Below are positions 12,011 through 21,274 of a DNA stretch of 64,000 nt, piece after piece. The first letter of the stretch is position 1. The number at the start of each line of letters is the position of its first letter. The position numbers and the translations under genes are program-made. The notes below the pieces were generated by a model. That model was not told the origin of the DNA and ran no database searches. It saw only the letters and a program-made list of their open reading frames with translations. The stretch is from Motacilla alba alba (taxonomy: Eukaryota > Chordata > Aves > Passeriformes > Motacillidae), in the NCBI RefSeq assembly GCF_015832195.1, contig NC_052046.1, forward strand, positions 22,994,161-23,058,160, written 5' to 3'.

Positions 12011-15000
12011 ATGAAAAGGAAAGCAAGAGCCCACGTTCAGCCGTGAGTTTTGCCATAGGGTTGAAGGAGAGCAAACTTGAGGAATGGCGAGGAGGAGAAC
12101 TGCTATTTCAGAGTCAGGGTGGCATTGCTTCAAGCCTCTGGGTCCACGGGAGGTGTCTCCTGACCACTTGCCTTTCTTAAGTCCACCTCCTTCTTCCTCT
12201 AGACACATCAATGTTGGCAGCGACTTTCAGGCCGAGCTCCCTGAGCTGCAGAGCAGACCACCAAGTGAGGATGAAGAGCCTGCAACCCTGGTCTGGAAGC
12301 CCTGGGGGGAAGATGACTCTGACATGGAAAAACCTGACAGAGGTAGCTGTCAAGCTTTTCTTCCACCCCTGAGATACTCGGGTGTGTAAAACGCTCCTTT
12401 TTGGGTAAAAAGGCAGCTTTTTGCAGGCTCTGCATCTCTCCTTGTCTTGCCCATCTTCCCACGTGCAAGTGTTAGAGGCAAGGAGATCGCTCTGCTTTTG
12501 CAGCGGAGCAGGAAAAAGAGCAAGCGTCCTGCTCTCCAAGTTGGTCAGGGCCATTAGCCAGTGGAAGAGGGGAGATTGGCCACCACCTCTTATTACTACG
12601 TGGCGGGGGCCCTTGGTTCAGGTGCCTCTTTCCTTGCTCTCCTTTTCATGCTCTCCAAGCTGCTGTCTGTAGCTCTTGTGCTTTCCTTCTGCCTTGTATG
12701 GCAACCTTTGCCCTTTCTCAGCTCAAGCCTGACTTTCGGTGGGTTTTTGTTGTGCTTGCAGTAAGAGAACTGTTGGCCATGGCCAGCTCCCGTGGCATTC
12801 CCAGGGCAGCAGCTAACCTGGAGCTCGCCCTGCACTGCCTGCACCAGGCACGCGGCAGCGTTCCGGTAAGAAGCGGCTCTTTGGGCGCACAGAAGCGTGG
12901 GCAGGGAATTCACAAGGCCCGGGCACGGGGACAGCCTTTCCTGGCTGCTCTTTGAAGAAGGGAGTTAACAAGAAGCAGAGCACTTGCTGCCTGCTGCGTC
13001 TCCTCCAGCTGCGTCAGGGGTGAGCCCAAACGGCTCCAGCAGGGAGAATATCTCTCCCGGAGGCGCCGGCGGAGGGTCCTGCAGCCTGCTGCCTTGTAAA
13101 TCTCCTGGAGATCTGTGTTCTCTAAGACATTTTGAGGGGAAATTCCCTGAAGCCTCAGAGAGCTGAGGCAATGCTGGTGCAGGAGGAGTAAAACCACTGA
13201 GTTGGTGAGCAAAATGCCACTCTTGGGGACCAGGATCAAAGGGCTGGGCAGACAAAAAATGAGGGACTGGGAGCAAATCACAACGTTTGACCCGTATGAG
13301 ATCCAGTGGCCTGAATCCCTGAAGAGGCAAAGTGGCTGAAAGGCAGCATTTGTGGGTCTTGCCTCCTTTGTTCGTTGCGGGGCAGCTAGAGCATTTTCCT
13401 TTGGATCTTGCAGGAGGCTCTGGAGATGTTGCTCTCGGGGGGGCCTCCAACACCGCAAGGCCATCCCTTGGCTGATTATCATTACACAGGTAACCAAAGC
13501 AGAGCTTCTTCCTTCACTGACAGATGCTGCCGTCCCCCTAATTACCGTGCCAAGCATTTCTGCTTAAACCAGTAGTGCTTAAGAGCAGCACAAGGTCCCA
13601 TCTTCTCTGGGGGCGGGGAAAGCACCAGCATCTACTCCTTCAGCTTTACTTGTTTTCCAAGCGTTCTCCCTGGGGGGAATGCCTGCTCTTGTCTTCCTTA
13701 CCTTCTGAGGGAGCAGACACGTACGCACGTGAATGGTGGCTGGTGTCGATTTTGTTTCGGCAGCCAGTGGGATCTACTTCCAGTGGCTGCAGGGCTGGAT
13801 TTACCTGCTGCTTTCTCTTGCCAGACTCTGATAGATGGACACCTGAGGAGAAGGAGTCCTTCCAAAAGGCTCTCCACACCTACGGCAAGGATTTTCACCT
13901 CATCCAGAAGCAGGTAAGGCCATAGGACATTCTTTACCCCGGCAGATCATCAGAAGGAAATGTCGATCATTTCTGCCACCAAATACTGGACTTCAGCCCC
14001 TGTCTTCTCAAGTACCAAAAATGTTAAACTAGTAACAAAACGGGACATCGACGGCCTGCGTGAAAATGATGATCCTGCCTCTCCAGCCCTTTTCTCCAAG
14101 CTGTTCTGGGAGACGAAGCTTTATTCTGTCAGACTTGTCTCACAGGTGTGCTGGTGCTCCCACAAGACATTGTGCTGGGCTAACTGGAGTGACCGGGGGA
14201 AAGAAGAACTCTGCTAGACTGTAGTTATGATATTTTGTTAGGAATTTCTTCTCCTGAGAAACTGAGAAGGCCTCAGGAACAAATGTAAACCAATTGTTAT
14301 CTGCGACTCTGGAATGCAGCAGGTGCTTCCTTGATTGGTCAATGTGAGATGTTTCTACTTACTGACCAATCAAGGAAGCAGCAGCTCTCGGACTCTCTGG
14401 GAGACACAAGCCTTTGTTATTCATTCCTTTCTATTCCCGTCTCGCCTTCTAATACATCCTTTCTCTCTGTTCTTTTAATACCGTTTTAGTGTGGCATTTT
14501 TAACATAATATATATCATAATATAAGAAACCAGCCTCCTAAAACATGGAGTCAAGATTTCTCTGTCTCTTCACCAAATCCTGGCTGCCCTGAAGACATCA
14601 CATCACTAGATGGATTTGTTGTTGATCTCTGCATTACGTGTGTTACCACGTAGCATCATACACGGCTTACTGCATTGCATAATGCCTCTCTTACTCCATA
14701 TGGATTTAATTTTACACCCCACTCAATTTACTCCCCGATTTTACCTCCTCCTTTACTCCAGATTCTACTTTTTCTCCAATGCACCCTACAGGATGGCCGT
14801 TTTAGATGCCTTCTTTTTCTCTTCACAACAGATCCAGAGTAAGACCGTGGCACAGTGTGTGGAGTACTACTACTCCTGGAAAAAAGAGCATAAACTTGCC
14901 AAACTTGCCAGCACTCCTGCTCAGGTGAGCGGGAAGAAAATTGAGACATGCCGGGGCGGGGGGGGGGGGGGGGCCAAGAAACTGGGAGAAGGGGAGAAAA

Positions 15001-16518
15001 CCCGCTGGCGAGCCATGCGAGACGCCGCTTTGCCAGCATCCCATCGTCCCACACACCGGGAAAGGCGCGGCAGATGCTGCTCCAGGGCTTCGTTGTGCCG
15101 CTGCCCCGAAATATTCCGGAGCATAACTTTGACCCAACAAAGCTGCACCGCCACCCAAGTGGGCTTTGACTCTCTACAGATTGGTTTCTCAAGGTCTGGC
15201 ACCCTCGCTGATTCCAATCAGAGCCCTAATTTAATTCCCCACCGCTTGCTAACATCGGCCACCCGGGCTGCGTTCATGGAGATGCCGCAGATTTTCAGGG
15301 ATCTTCCGTAGCATCCCAGCGTACTCCCCAAGAACAAGCTGCCGGTGCTGTGGCTCCGCTAAAACTTTCCTTACTGGCAAGCAGCAATTTGGTTCACACA
15401 CACACACACACACAGAGAGAGATTGAGAGTATTTTGGTAGAAAATGGGCAACCATGTGTCTTCCCTAATTTGACTGAATTCAAAACCCATTCCCTAGACA
15501 TTTGTGGAGGAAAACCAGAGAGAAATAGATGTTAGGCAGAGAGGTATAAATAAGAGATGTAGAACTGTAGATCCCCACGTATTTATCCCACTGCTTTGGG
15601 CTGGAGAGAAGAGGAGTATTTTCCTCCCAGTGCTGGGTTGGCAGCCCGCCGCAGCCCACTGCCAAATCCAGCCGTTTTCTCAGCTCTTCAGGGTTTGGAG
15701 GAATTTGCTTAGGCCAATAGATTTTTTGTGCTGGAGGCTCTGATTTCCAGCTTTCTGAGAGGAAGGAAGCATTGATAAGGATTCTTTGATTTCCAGACTG
15801 TGGGCGAACCAAAGAGGAGCAAAAGCCCTCCCAGAAAGGAGAATGGGGAGACAGGGAAGAGAAGCCGCAAGAGGGCTCGCAGCGCGGACTGTCCCTGCTG
15901 CCAACCGCGCCAGCCGCCCCATTCGGCGGGAGGCCCCTTTCCGTGCGGGCAGTGCAAACGGTGCGCAAGTTCCTCCTCTTTCTGCTCAAAGCCGCGCCTT
16001 TGGACTAAAACGGGCTGACCGTTTTCAAAGGCACCACAGGGGAAGCTGAGGGCACTTGGAGGATCGCCCCTCGCAGCCGTGCTCAAGCTTACAAGCCACT
16101 TTAAACCCAAAGGGCTTGGTTAAAACCCAGCATTCCAAATGAAACCTTGCCGTGCCCCAGCAAGACTCAATTCATACAAGCGGGAATAGAGACATCAAAC
16201 CTTGGTTTGATGCTGCTGATCAAATTGAAAATAGGATGAAGCAAAAGGAGGAAGACATTTCAAGGAATTGGAACAAGACAGATCAGACTCATGGTGCTGA
16301 TCAATTTACAAATGTGTCGCAGCCTGCAAAGACAGAAATTCATCCTGAAACGCAGGTCTCGGCGCTTGGATTAATGGTGTGTATTAGGTTAACAATGGAT
16401 GGTTTGTTTCCTGTCTTCCAGGGTGTTTGAAACCATGAAGGAAAGGAACAAACACAGGAGAAGACATCGGCCACGGAAGGAAGCAGAGCCTCTCCCCAAG
16501 AAGAAAAGACCCAATTAG
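12011..16518 (+). CDS. ELM2-SANT-C2H2 zinc-finger protein, array copy 1 (MIDEAS/TRERF1/ZNF541-family C-terminal module)
   Basis: Exons: 11993-12042 (ATG at 12011), 12203-12342, 12762-12865, 13414-13489, 13825-13913, 14832-14924, 15797-15960, 16422-16518. All introns are GT-AG, phases agree throughout, and the coding sequence is 795 bases (264 residues plus TAG). Residues 12-~92 are an ELM2 domain (HINVGSDFQAELPEL, VWKPWG, then NLELALHCLHQARG). Residues 118-~165 are a SANT domain (DSDRWTPEEKESF, KTVAQCVEYYYSWKK). Residues 179-227 are basic and Cys/Pro-rich. A C2H2 finger has C228, C231, H244, H248, with intron 7 inside codon 233. The tail is PKKKRPN, nuclear-signal-like. In the known family this module recruits HDAC1/2 and binds chromatin; I infer a nuclear co-repressor role. 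The long N-terminus of those proteins is absent. The start in exon 11993 has A at -3; an upstream start is not excluded. Confidence 0.82.
14220..14605 (+). mobile_element. Short solo LTR in intron 5 of gene 1
   Basis: Starts TGTAGTTATG and ends CATCACATCA, flanked by a near-perfect 6-bp duplication (CTAGAC at 14214-14219, CTAGAT at 14606-14611). TG...CA ends and a 6-bp target site fit an ERVK- or ERV1-type LTR of 386 bp. Inside are perfect 18-bp inverted arms at 14324-14341 and 14363-14380 around a 21-base loop, each holding a CCAAT box in one orientation. Strand is uncertain. It was present before the array expanded, because every core carries it at the same place. Confidence 0.65.
14324..14380. 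repeat. Perfect 18-bp inverted repeat with CCAAT boxes
   Basis: TGCTTCCTTGATTGGTCA pairs exactly with TGACCAATCAAGGAAGCA across a 21-base loop. It can form a cruciform in DNA or a hairpin in the intron. Equivalent structures lie at 23588-23644, 32003-32059 and 40420-40476. Confidence 0.9.
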
Positions 16519-16616
16519 CCCTGCAGTCGTCCAGGGCTAGCCTAGAGTTAGGCGTCAGGAGGACTAGATAGAATTAAGATTGTTTTTTAAGTCTTTAGGG
16601 TTGTTTATTCTTCCAC

Positions 16617-16982
16617 TTAGTTTGCGTGATAGGAATCTCACCAGTTACTAGTTAAGATTCATTACTATTATTAACGATTAGCATTAGTAGTATTGGTAGA
16701 TTTGTCAGTAAGAGCTTTGGTGTTCTCTATGCTCCCTCTTTTGTCATTTTGCCTTTGTTGAGACACAATCTGTCTTTATCATTAAACCAACTTTGCGTGA
16801 TAGGAATCTTAGTTTGCGTGATAGGAATCTCACCAGTTACTAGTTAAGATTCATTACTATTATTAACGATTAGCATTAGTAGTATTAGTAGATTTGTCAG
16901 TAAGAGCTTTGGTGTTCTCTGTGCTCCCTCTTTTGTCATTTTGCCTTTGTTGAGACACAATCTGTCTTTATCATTAAACCAA
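16617..16982 (+). repeat. Duplicated ~174-bp segment (period 192) with two ATTAAA poly(A) signals, core 1
   Basis: 16617-16790 and 16809-16982 are almost identical (TTAGTTTGCGTGATAGGAAT ... TTATCATTAAACCAA). They begin about 100 bases after the stop codon, so the gene has two equivalent ATTAAA candidates, at 16781 and 16973. A further AATAAA lies at 17409-17414. The spacer 16791-16808 repeats a piece of the unit again. Confidence 0.8.
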
Positions 16983-17447
16983 AGTTTGTTCCATTTTGTC
17001 TTTTTGTCTGTATGAAATCACTCAAGCAATGTTTGTTCCATTTGCCTGGTGTTGCGAGCAGGGCACTTGCCCTGAGAGAAGAATCTGGGCGCATGAGTCC
17101 TCCCCTAGGCCCAGCCCCTTGCTCAGCTGGCAGGACTTACAAAGGTGTGTCTCCATTCCTGCCCATGAAATAACGGTGGGGCTTCATCCGCTGATGCCTA
17201 AAAATCTCGGCTGGGAGTGGAAAGGGAGGCTTGCTTTAATTCCATAAATTGGATCTAAATGAGTGGTGTTGTCTCACCATAGTTCCTGGGATAAAAGCAG
17301 CCGGTTGAGTCCTTTTTGTTGCCCAGCAACACAAGACTTGGTTTCATTTTGGGGGACAGATGGACTTGACCACCTTCGAGGACGTTTCTAATTTCTCCGA
17401 TTGTACAAAATAAATATCCACCTGCACCACAAAGACATCAGTAGTTC

Positions 17448-17461
17448 AGTTTCAGTTTCTC
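17448..17461 (+). promoter_or_regulatory. ISRE-like motif near the 3' end of the core
   Basis: AGTTTCAGTTTCTC fits the interferon-stimulated response element consensus AGTTTCNNTTTCNY at every fixed position. It is conserved at 26711-26724, 35129-35142 and 43548-43561, always about 70 bases before the junction with the next linker and so upstream of the next unit. Use as an IRF-binding site is unproven and a chance match is possible. Confidence 0.35.
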
Positions 17462-17528
17462 TTTAAAGGACCAGTCTCCCGCTCTGGGCCTCCACCAATC
17501 CCCTTAGCTAAAGCAGAGCGGGCGTGAT

Positions 17529-17717
17529 CGTTGTCCTCTCACTTCTCACAGCTTTGGTATTTGCACCAAAGAACAATCCAACTTGTTGTCGTCTTATTGC
17601 AAAAGTTCCACACCTTCTTGGTGATTTCTCATGGGCAGCTCCTCACAGCACAGACTCCTCCTTCTTCTTCTTCTTCTTCTTCTTCTTCTTCTTCTTCTTC
17701 ACCTTCTTCTTCTTCAC

Positions 17718-17772
<55 letters not shown>

Positions 17773-18999
17773 TTCACCTTCTTCTTCTTCACCTTCTTCT
17801 TCTTCACAGCACAGCCAACAAACTCCAGCTCGCCACTCAACCAGTTAACCCACTCTTTTGTAGCACTCATTGGATACAGCTGTGGCCTGTTAAGGGCAGG
17901 CCTGTTCCTAATCTTTGGTGATTAGTACAGCTGCAACTCCTCAGGGGTGAGATTACCTACTGCACTGTTATGTTTGCCCAGTTATCCAATCACAATAAAA
18001 AAACCAAACAGAATTAAATGTAGCAGCAATTTTAATGAAGTAGTTTAGAATAGATAAAAGTGAATACACTCAAAATGTAGGCAGTACAATTTGGTTAAAA
18101 TGAGGTATAATCTGGTTCTTATAATAGCGCATAAGCAAAAATTACCGCAGGGTACGGGGTGCGTGGGTTTTGGGACCCCTGCCACCTCACGTACAAGGTC
18201 GTTAAATTACAGTTCCCCTTTTTTTATGCTGTGTACCATCACCATCTCCTCCCATTTTCGATTCGTCACAATCCTATCTCCACCCTCATCATCATCTTCA
18301 TCACGCATGCGCCACCATCTCTTTTAGGTGGTCGCACCATTCTTTGGGGGTCGTCTGAGGAAGGCTTCTCCTCTTCCTCAGGTGTCCTTTATTTCACCTT
18401 TGGATTACACATGCGCACTAAGCTGGTATAATATGAGCCAAACCTAACATTATATAAGCCAATGCCATGTTCTAACATTAAAGCAATAAATCTCATACAA
18501 TTAACATGTTCCTGATTTCCACCCAAGTTTTCCCTTTTTTTCCAGATAAATTTAGTAATACTTATCTCTTACTCCTTCCTGTCTTGAACATCTGCAAGAG
18601 AAAGAGGGGGGATGGATCCCTCCCCTGGCATTTCACTTTTTAACCATTTTATTATCTCCAAATATTAATTACAGTATCAATATTGATCACTGTTTCAATT
18701 TTTGTCAGCACGAATCACACCTATTTATCACATGTGCTATTCTTATTTTCTTACATTCTATCCCCTCACACAAGCTCCCTCTTTTATCTAGCCCAGCAAA
18801 TGGCGCTGCCTAGCAAGGTTTTGGTAGCAGGGGCTGTGGAGGACGGAGAGGGGGCCAGGGAGGGGGGGGAGGTGCCAGGCTGGTTCTGGGAAGCCGACCC
18901 AAGCTTGCCCTTGTCTGATGGAGCCAGGGCAGCTGGGATTTGGAGCCTACAAAGTAACCTGCAATGCAGCGGGCCCTGTCACAGCTGCCCCCTCGGTTT
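17529..18999. repeat. Linker B, copy 1 (between cores 1 and 2)
   Basis: Replaces linker A between GTGAT (17524-17528) and GCAGG (19000). It contains a CTT microsatellite, then sequence that on the minus strand reads like retroviral LTR material (a GAAATAAAGGACACC poly(A)-like stretch complementary to ~18386-18400), and finally an LTR-like GCAAGGTTTTGGTAGCAGGGG near 18813. It recurs at 43629-44996 with scattered substitutions, a 6-bp insertion near 43863 and a much shorter CTT tract. I cannot name the element family. Confidence 0.6.
17659..17806. repeat. (CTT)n microsatellite, long allele, in linker B
   Basis: Nearly 150 bases of CTT/TTC units with a few interruptions (CTTCACC and CCTCTT). 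The same locus in the other linker B spans only 43759-43797. Apparent poly-Ser, poly-Leu, poly-Phe and, on the minus strand, poly-Lys reading frames over it are artefacts. Confidence 0.95.
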
Positions 19000-20750
19000 G
19001 CAGGTGGGGAAGGAAGGCAGATTTGCTTTGGCTTACCCTTAGGCAGGAAAGCAGTAAAACTGGCTGGGTTTTGCCACACCTGGGACCTAAGTACTAAAAC
19101 AAGCATCAGGGACATTAGTGTGGAAAAGTAATTCTGTTTGTGTTCCTTTCCTAGAGGAATCCCACAGTCTTTTGAGATGAGCGTCCAGCTTCTTCAGGGG
19201 AGCTGGAAGAGAGACCAAGCAATTCTTCATGCACGTTTGCTACAGAAATGCTGGTGTGCTGTCCCTGTGTGTGTGTCCCCATCAGTTCCCCTGAAAAACA
19301 TCCTGTTTCTCCAAGTTTCAAGGAAGGAGTGTTGAGCTGAGAGACAGGCTCAGGAGCCCAAAGGAGGGAAATCATCAAGTGACGATATTGGGCACCAATA
19401 GGACAATTGAGAAAGGGGGCAGGGTGACAGCGTGCACTTTGAGAGGAAGCTTTGGAGTTGGCTCTCCACTGGACGACTTGCAACCTCCAGCTCCTCTCAG
19501 AGCCAGAGGAGAGCCAGTGGAAGGAGTCCTTCTGGTTCTCGAGGGCAGGAGGTGTGGTATGGACCCTTGGACAGAGCCGGGCTCCTGTGCACGTTCAGCT
19601 GGAGGTGCCTTACAGAGGAAGCACCGAGAAAACCCAGAGCTGTCCCTGCCCTGCTTTTGCCCATCCAGAGCACTGATGAGAAATGCCCCGATGGCAAGGT
19701 TCTCCGAGCAAACTTGCACCAGAAGAAGTAAAAGGGGCCAAGGTGGCCCATGCCTGTTTCTGTCCCCTGGGTCCCCTGGGGTTCCATATGGAAGGTTGGG
19801 CTGTGCCCGTAGCAACTGCCGTTGTCTCCTACTGCTGCGGCCGTTGGCGGAACACTGCCGGAGCAGCGGTGGAGCAGCAGCTGCAGGATCTGCTCCTGGG
19901 CTGTCCCTGACCAGCCACCTTCTGGACTCAGCGCCAGATCTGGCCTCTGGATCGACATCCTCGTCTCCTCGTCTGCCGCCAGGCATCCCCACAGCACTTT
20001 GGGACTGTCAACGGTAAGAAAATCCCCCCGTTTGCCCTCAAACCGCTAACAGGATGGCAGGAGGCTCCAGCTGGCTGTCCCACCAGCCACGACAGACATG
20101 GTGCGTGGTCACTTTCCCCAGTCAAGGTTACACGTGAAAGGGGGGGGGGGGTTCCAACTTCTGTAGGAATGATGTTTGCCTCCAGGGGAAACACAGACCT
20201 TTCCGTAGAGGACGTAGAGAGCTGTCACGGTGCAGCTGCAGATCCTCGTCCACTGACAACCTGATCAAAAATTCTTGGCACCCATTTAAGCCCTAAAACT
20301 ATGTTGCGGTGACCCCAAAACAAATTGGTCATTACTGAGGAGTTCAGGGGATCCGTGTCAACAAGTCCTGGCACGCCCGGCCTCTGCTCACACCTCCTCT
20401 AAAGCGTCAAAAACCAGAATGATGGGACTTCTCCTCTGTGATCCCTGTCGTTCAGGGCATGGAAGCAGTTTGCTGGGCTGGTCCTCCAATACTGACTTTC
20501 ATCTTCAAAAATGATCTGGTTTCAGCAATTCTTATATACTTACATACTTGCATCACTTACAGATCCATGCTATTTTAATATCTTTATAGATTTTTTTTTC
20601 TCCCACCCACATTGGATCTCTTTTCTATAGACATATTGGTATAGATTTGTCTATGTTTTTCCGTGTGCGTAGGGCTGGTCCTGCCTCACGGTCGAAAGGC
20701 AGCCCTGAAGTGCCATCTTGAGTGCTCCTTCTCAAGAACACAGTGCCCGT

Positions 20751-21030
20751 ATCACAGAATTTCCTGGGCTGGAAGGGACTCACAAAGATCATTGAGCCCA
20801 GCTCCTGGGCCTGCCCAGGACAGCCTCAAGAATCACACCCTTTGCCCAAGAGCAGTGTCCAAACACTTTTGGAGCTCTCTCAGACTTGGTGCTGTGACGC
20901 CTTCCCTGGGGAGGCTGTTGCAGTGCCCTGCCACCCTCTGGATGAAGGACCTTCTCCTCAAATCCAACCTAAGCTTCCACTGGCACATCTTCCATGCCAC
21001 TCTCTTGGGCCTTCTCACTGGCCCCAAGAC
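20751..21030 (-). mobile_element. CR1 LINE 3' fragment in core 2
   Basis: Same insertion as in core 1, at the same place before the first coding exon, so it predates the array. Confidence 0.8.
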
Positions 21031-21274
21031 CGGAGAGAGTGGTGCACGGCCTTCTGCTTCCCCTCTTGAGGAAAGTGCAGACTGCTAGAGGGTCCTGCCT
21101 TGGAAATTCCAAGTGAAAACCCCAGCAATTGCACCAAACTGAGGGGAGCTGGGAGAGAGGAGCTCGTGGTTTGCAATGGCGAGGATGAGAAGGAAGGCTA
21201 CGCACACCTCTTGGCAGAACGATTTTTATCTGGAGCATTGTTTTGATCTCTTTCAGGTGGAAAGGAGAGGCACA

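Larger units (their letters stand above)
9734..17528 (+). repeat. Tandem array core unit 1 (~7.8 kb)
   Basis: Runs from GCAGGTGGGG to GGGCGTGAT and recurs as cores 2, 3 and 4 in the same orientation. Offsets to core 2 are 9266 at the start, 9264 in the middle and 9263 at the end, so the copies are collinear with only a few small indels, mostly in G runs. Each core holds a possible 5' exon, a CR1 fragment, the eight coding exons of an ELM2-SANT-zinc-finger gene, a solo LTR in intron 5 and a duplicated 3' segment. Confidence 0.95.

Noticed and set aside
11399..12211. 141-168-codon frames around the CR1 fragment
   Set aside because: They run over CR1-derived and intronic sequence without splice support or domain similarity.
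12910..13557. 215- and 162-codon minus-strand frames, conserved in all copies
   Set aside because: They are antisense to exons 3-4 and intron 3 of the sense gene. Their conservation only reflects the near identity of the copies.
16152..16430. 92-codon frame before the last exon as a coding exon
   Set aside because: It lies in intron 7, between a good donor at 15960 and an acceptor at 16421. It carries two amino-acid-changing differences in core 4, unlike the frozen exons, and using it would break the zinc finger.
17524..17925. Open frames rich in Phe, Ser, Leu or Lys
   Set aside because: They are produced by the CTT microsatellite in all frames.
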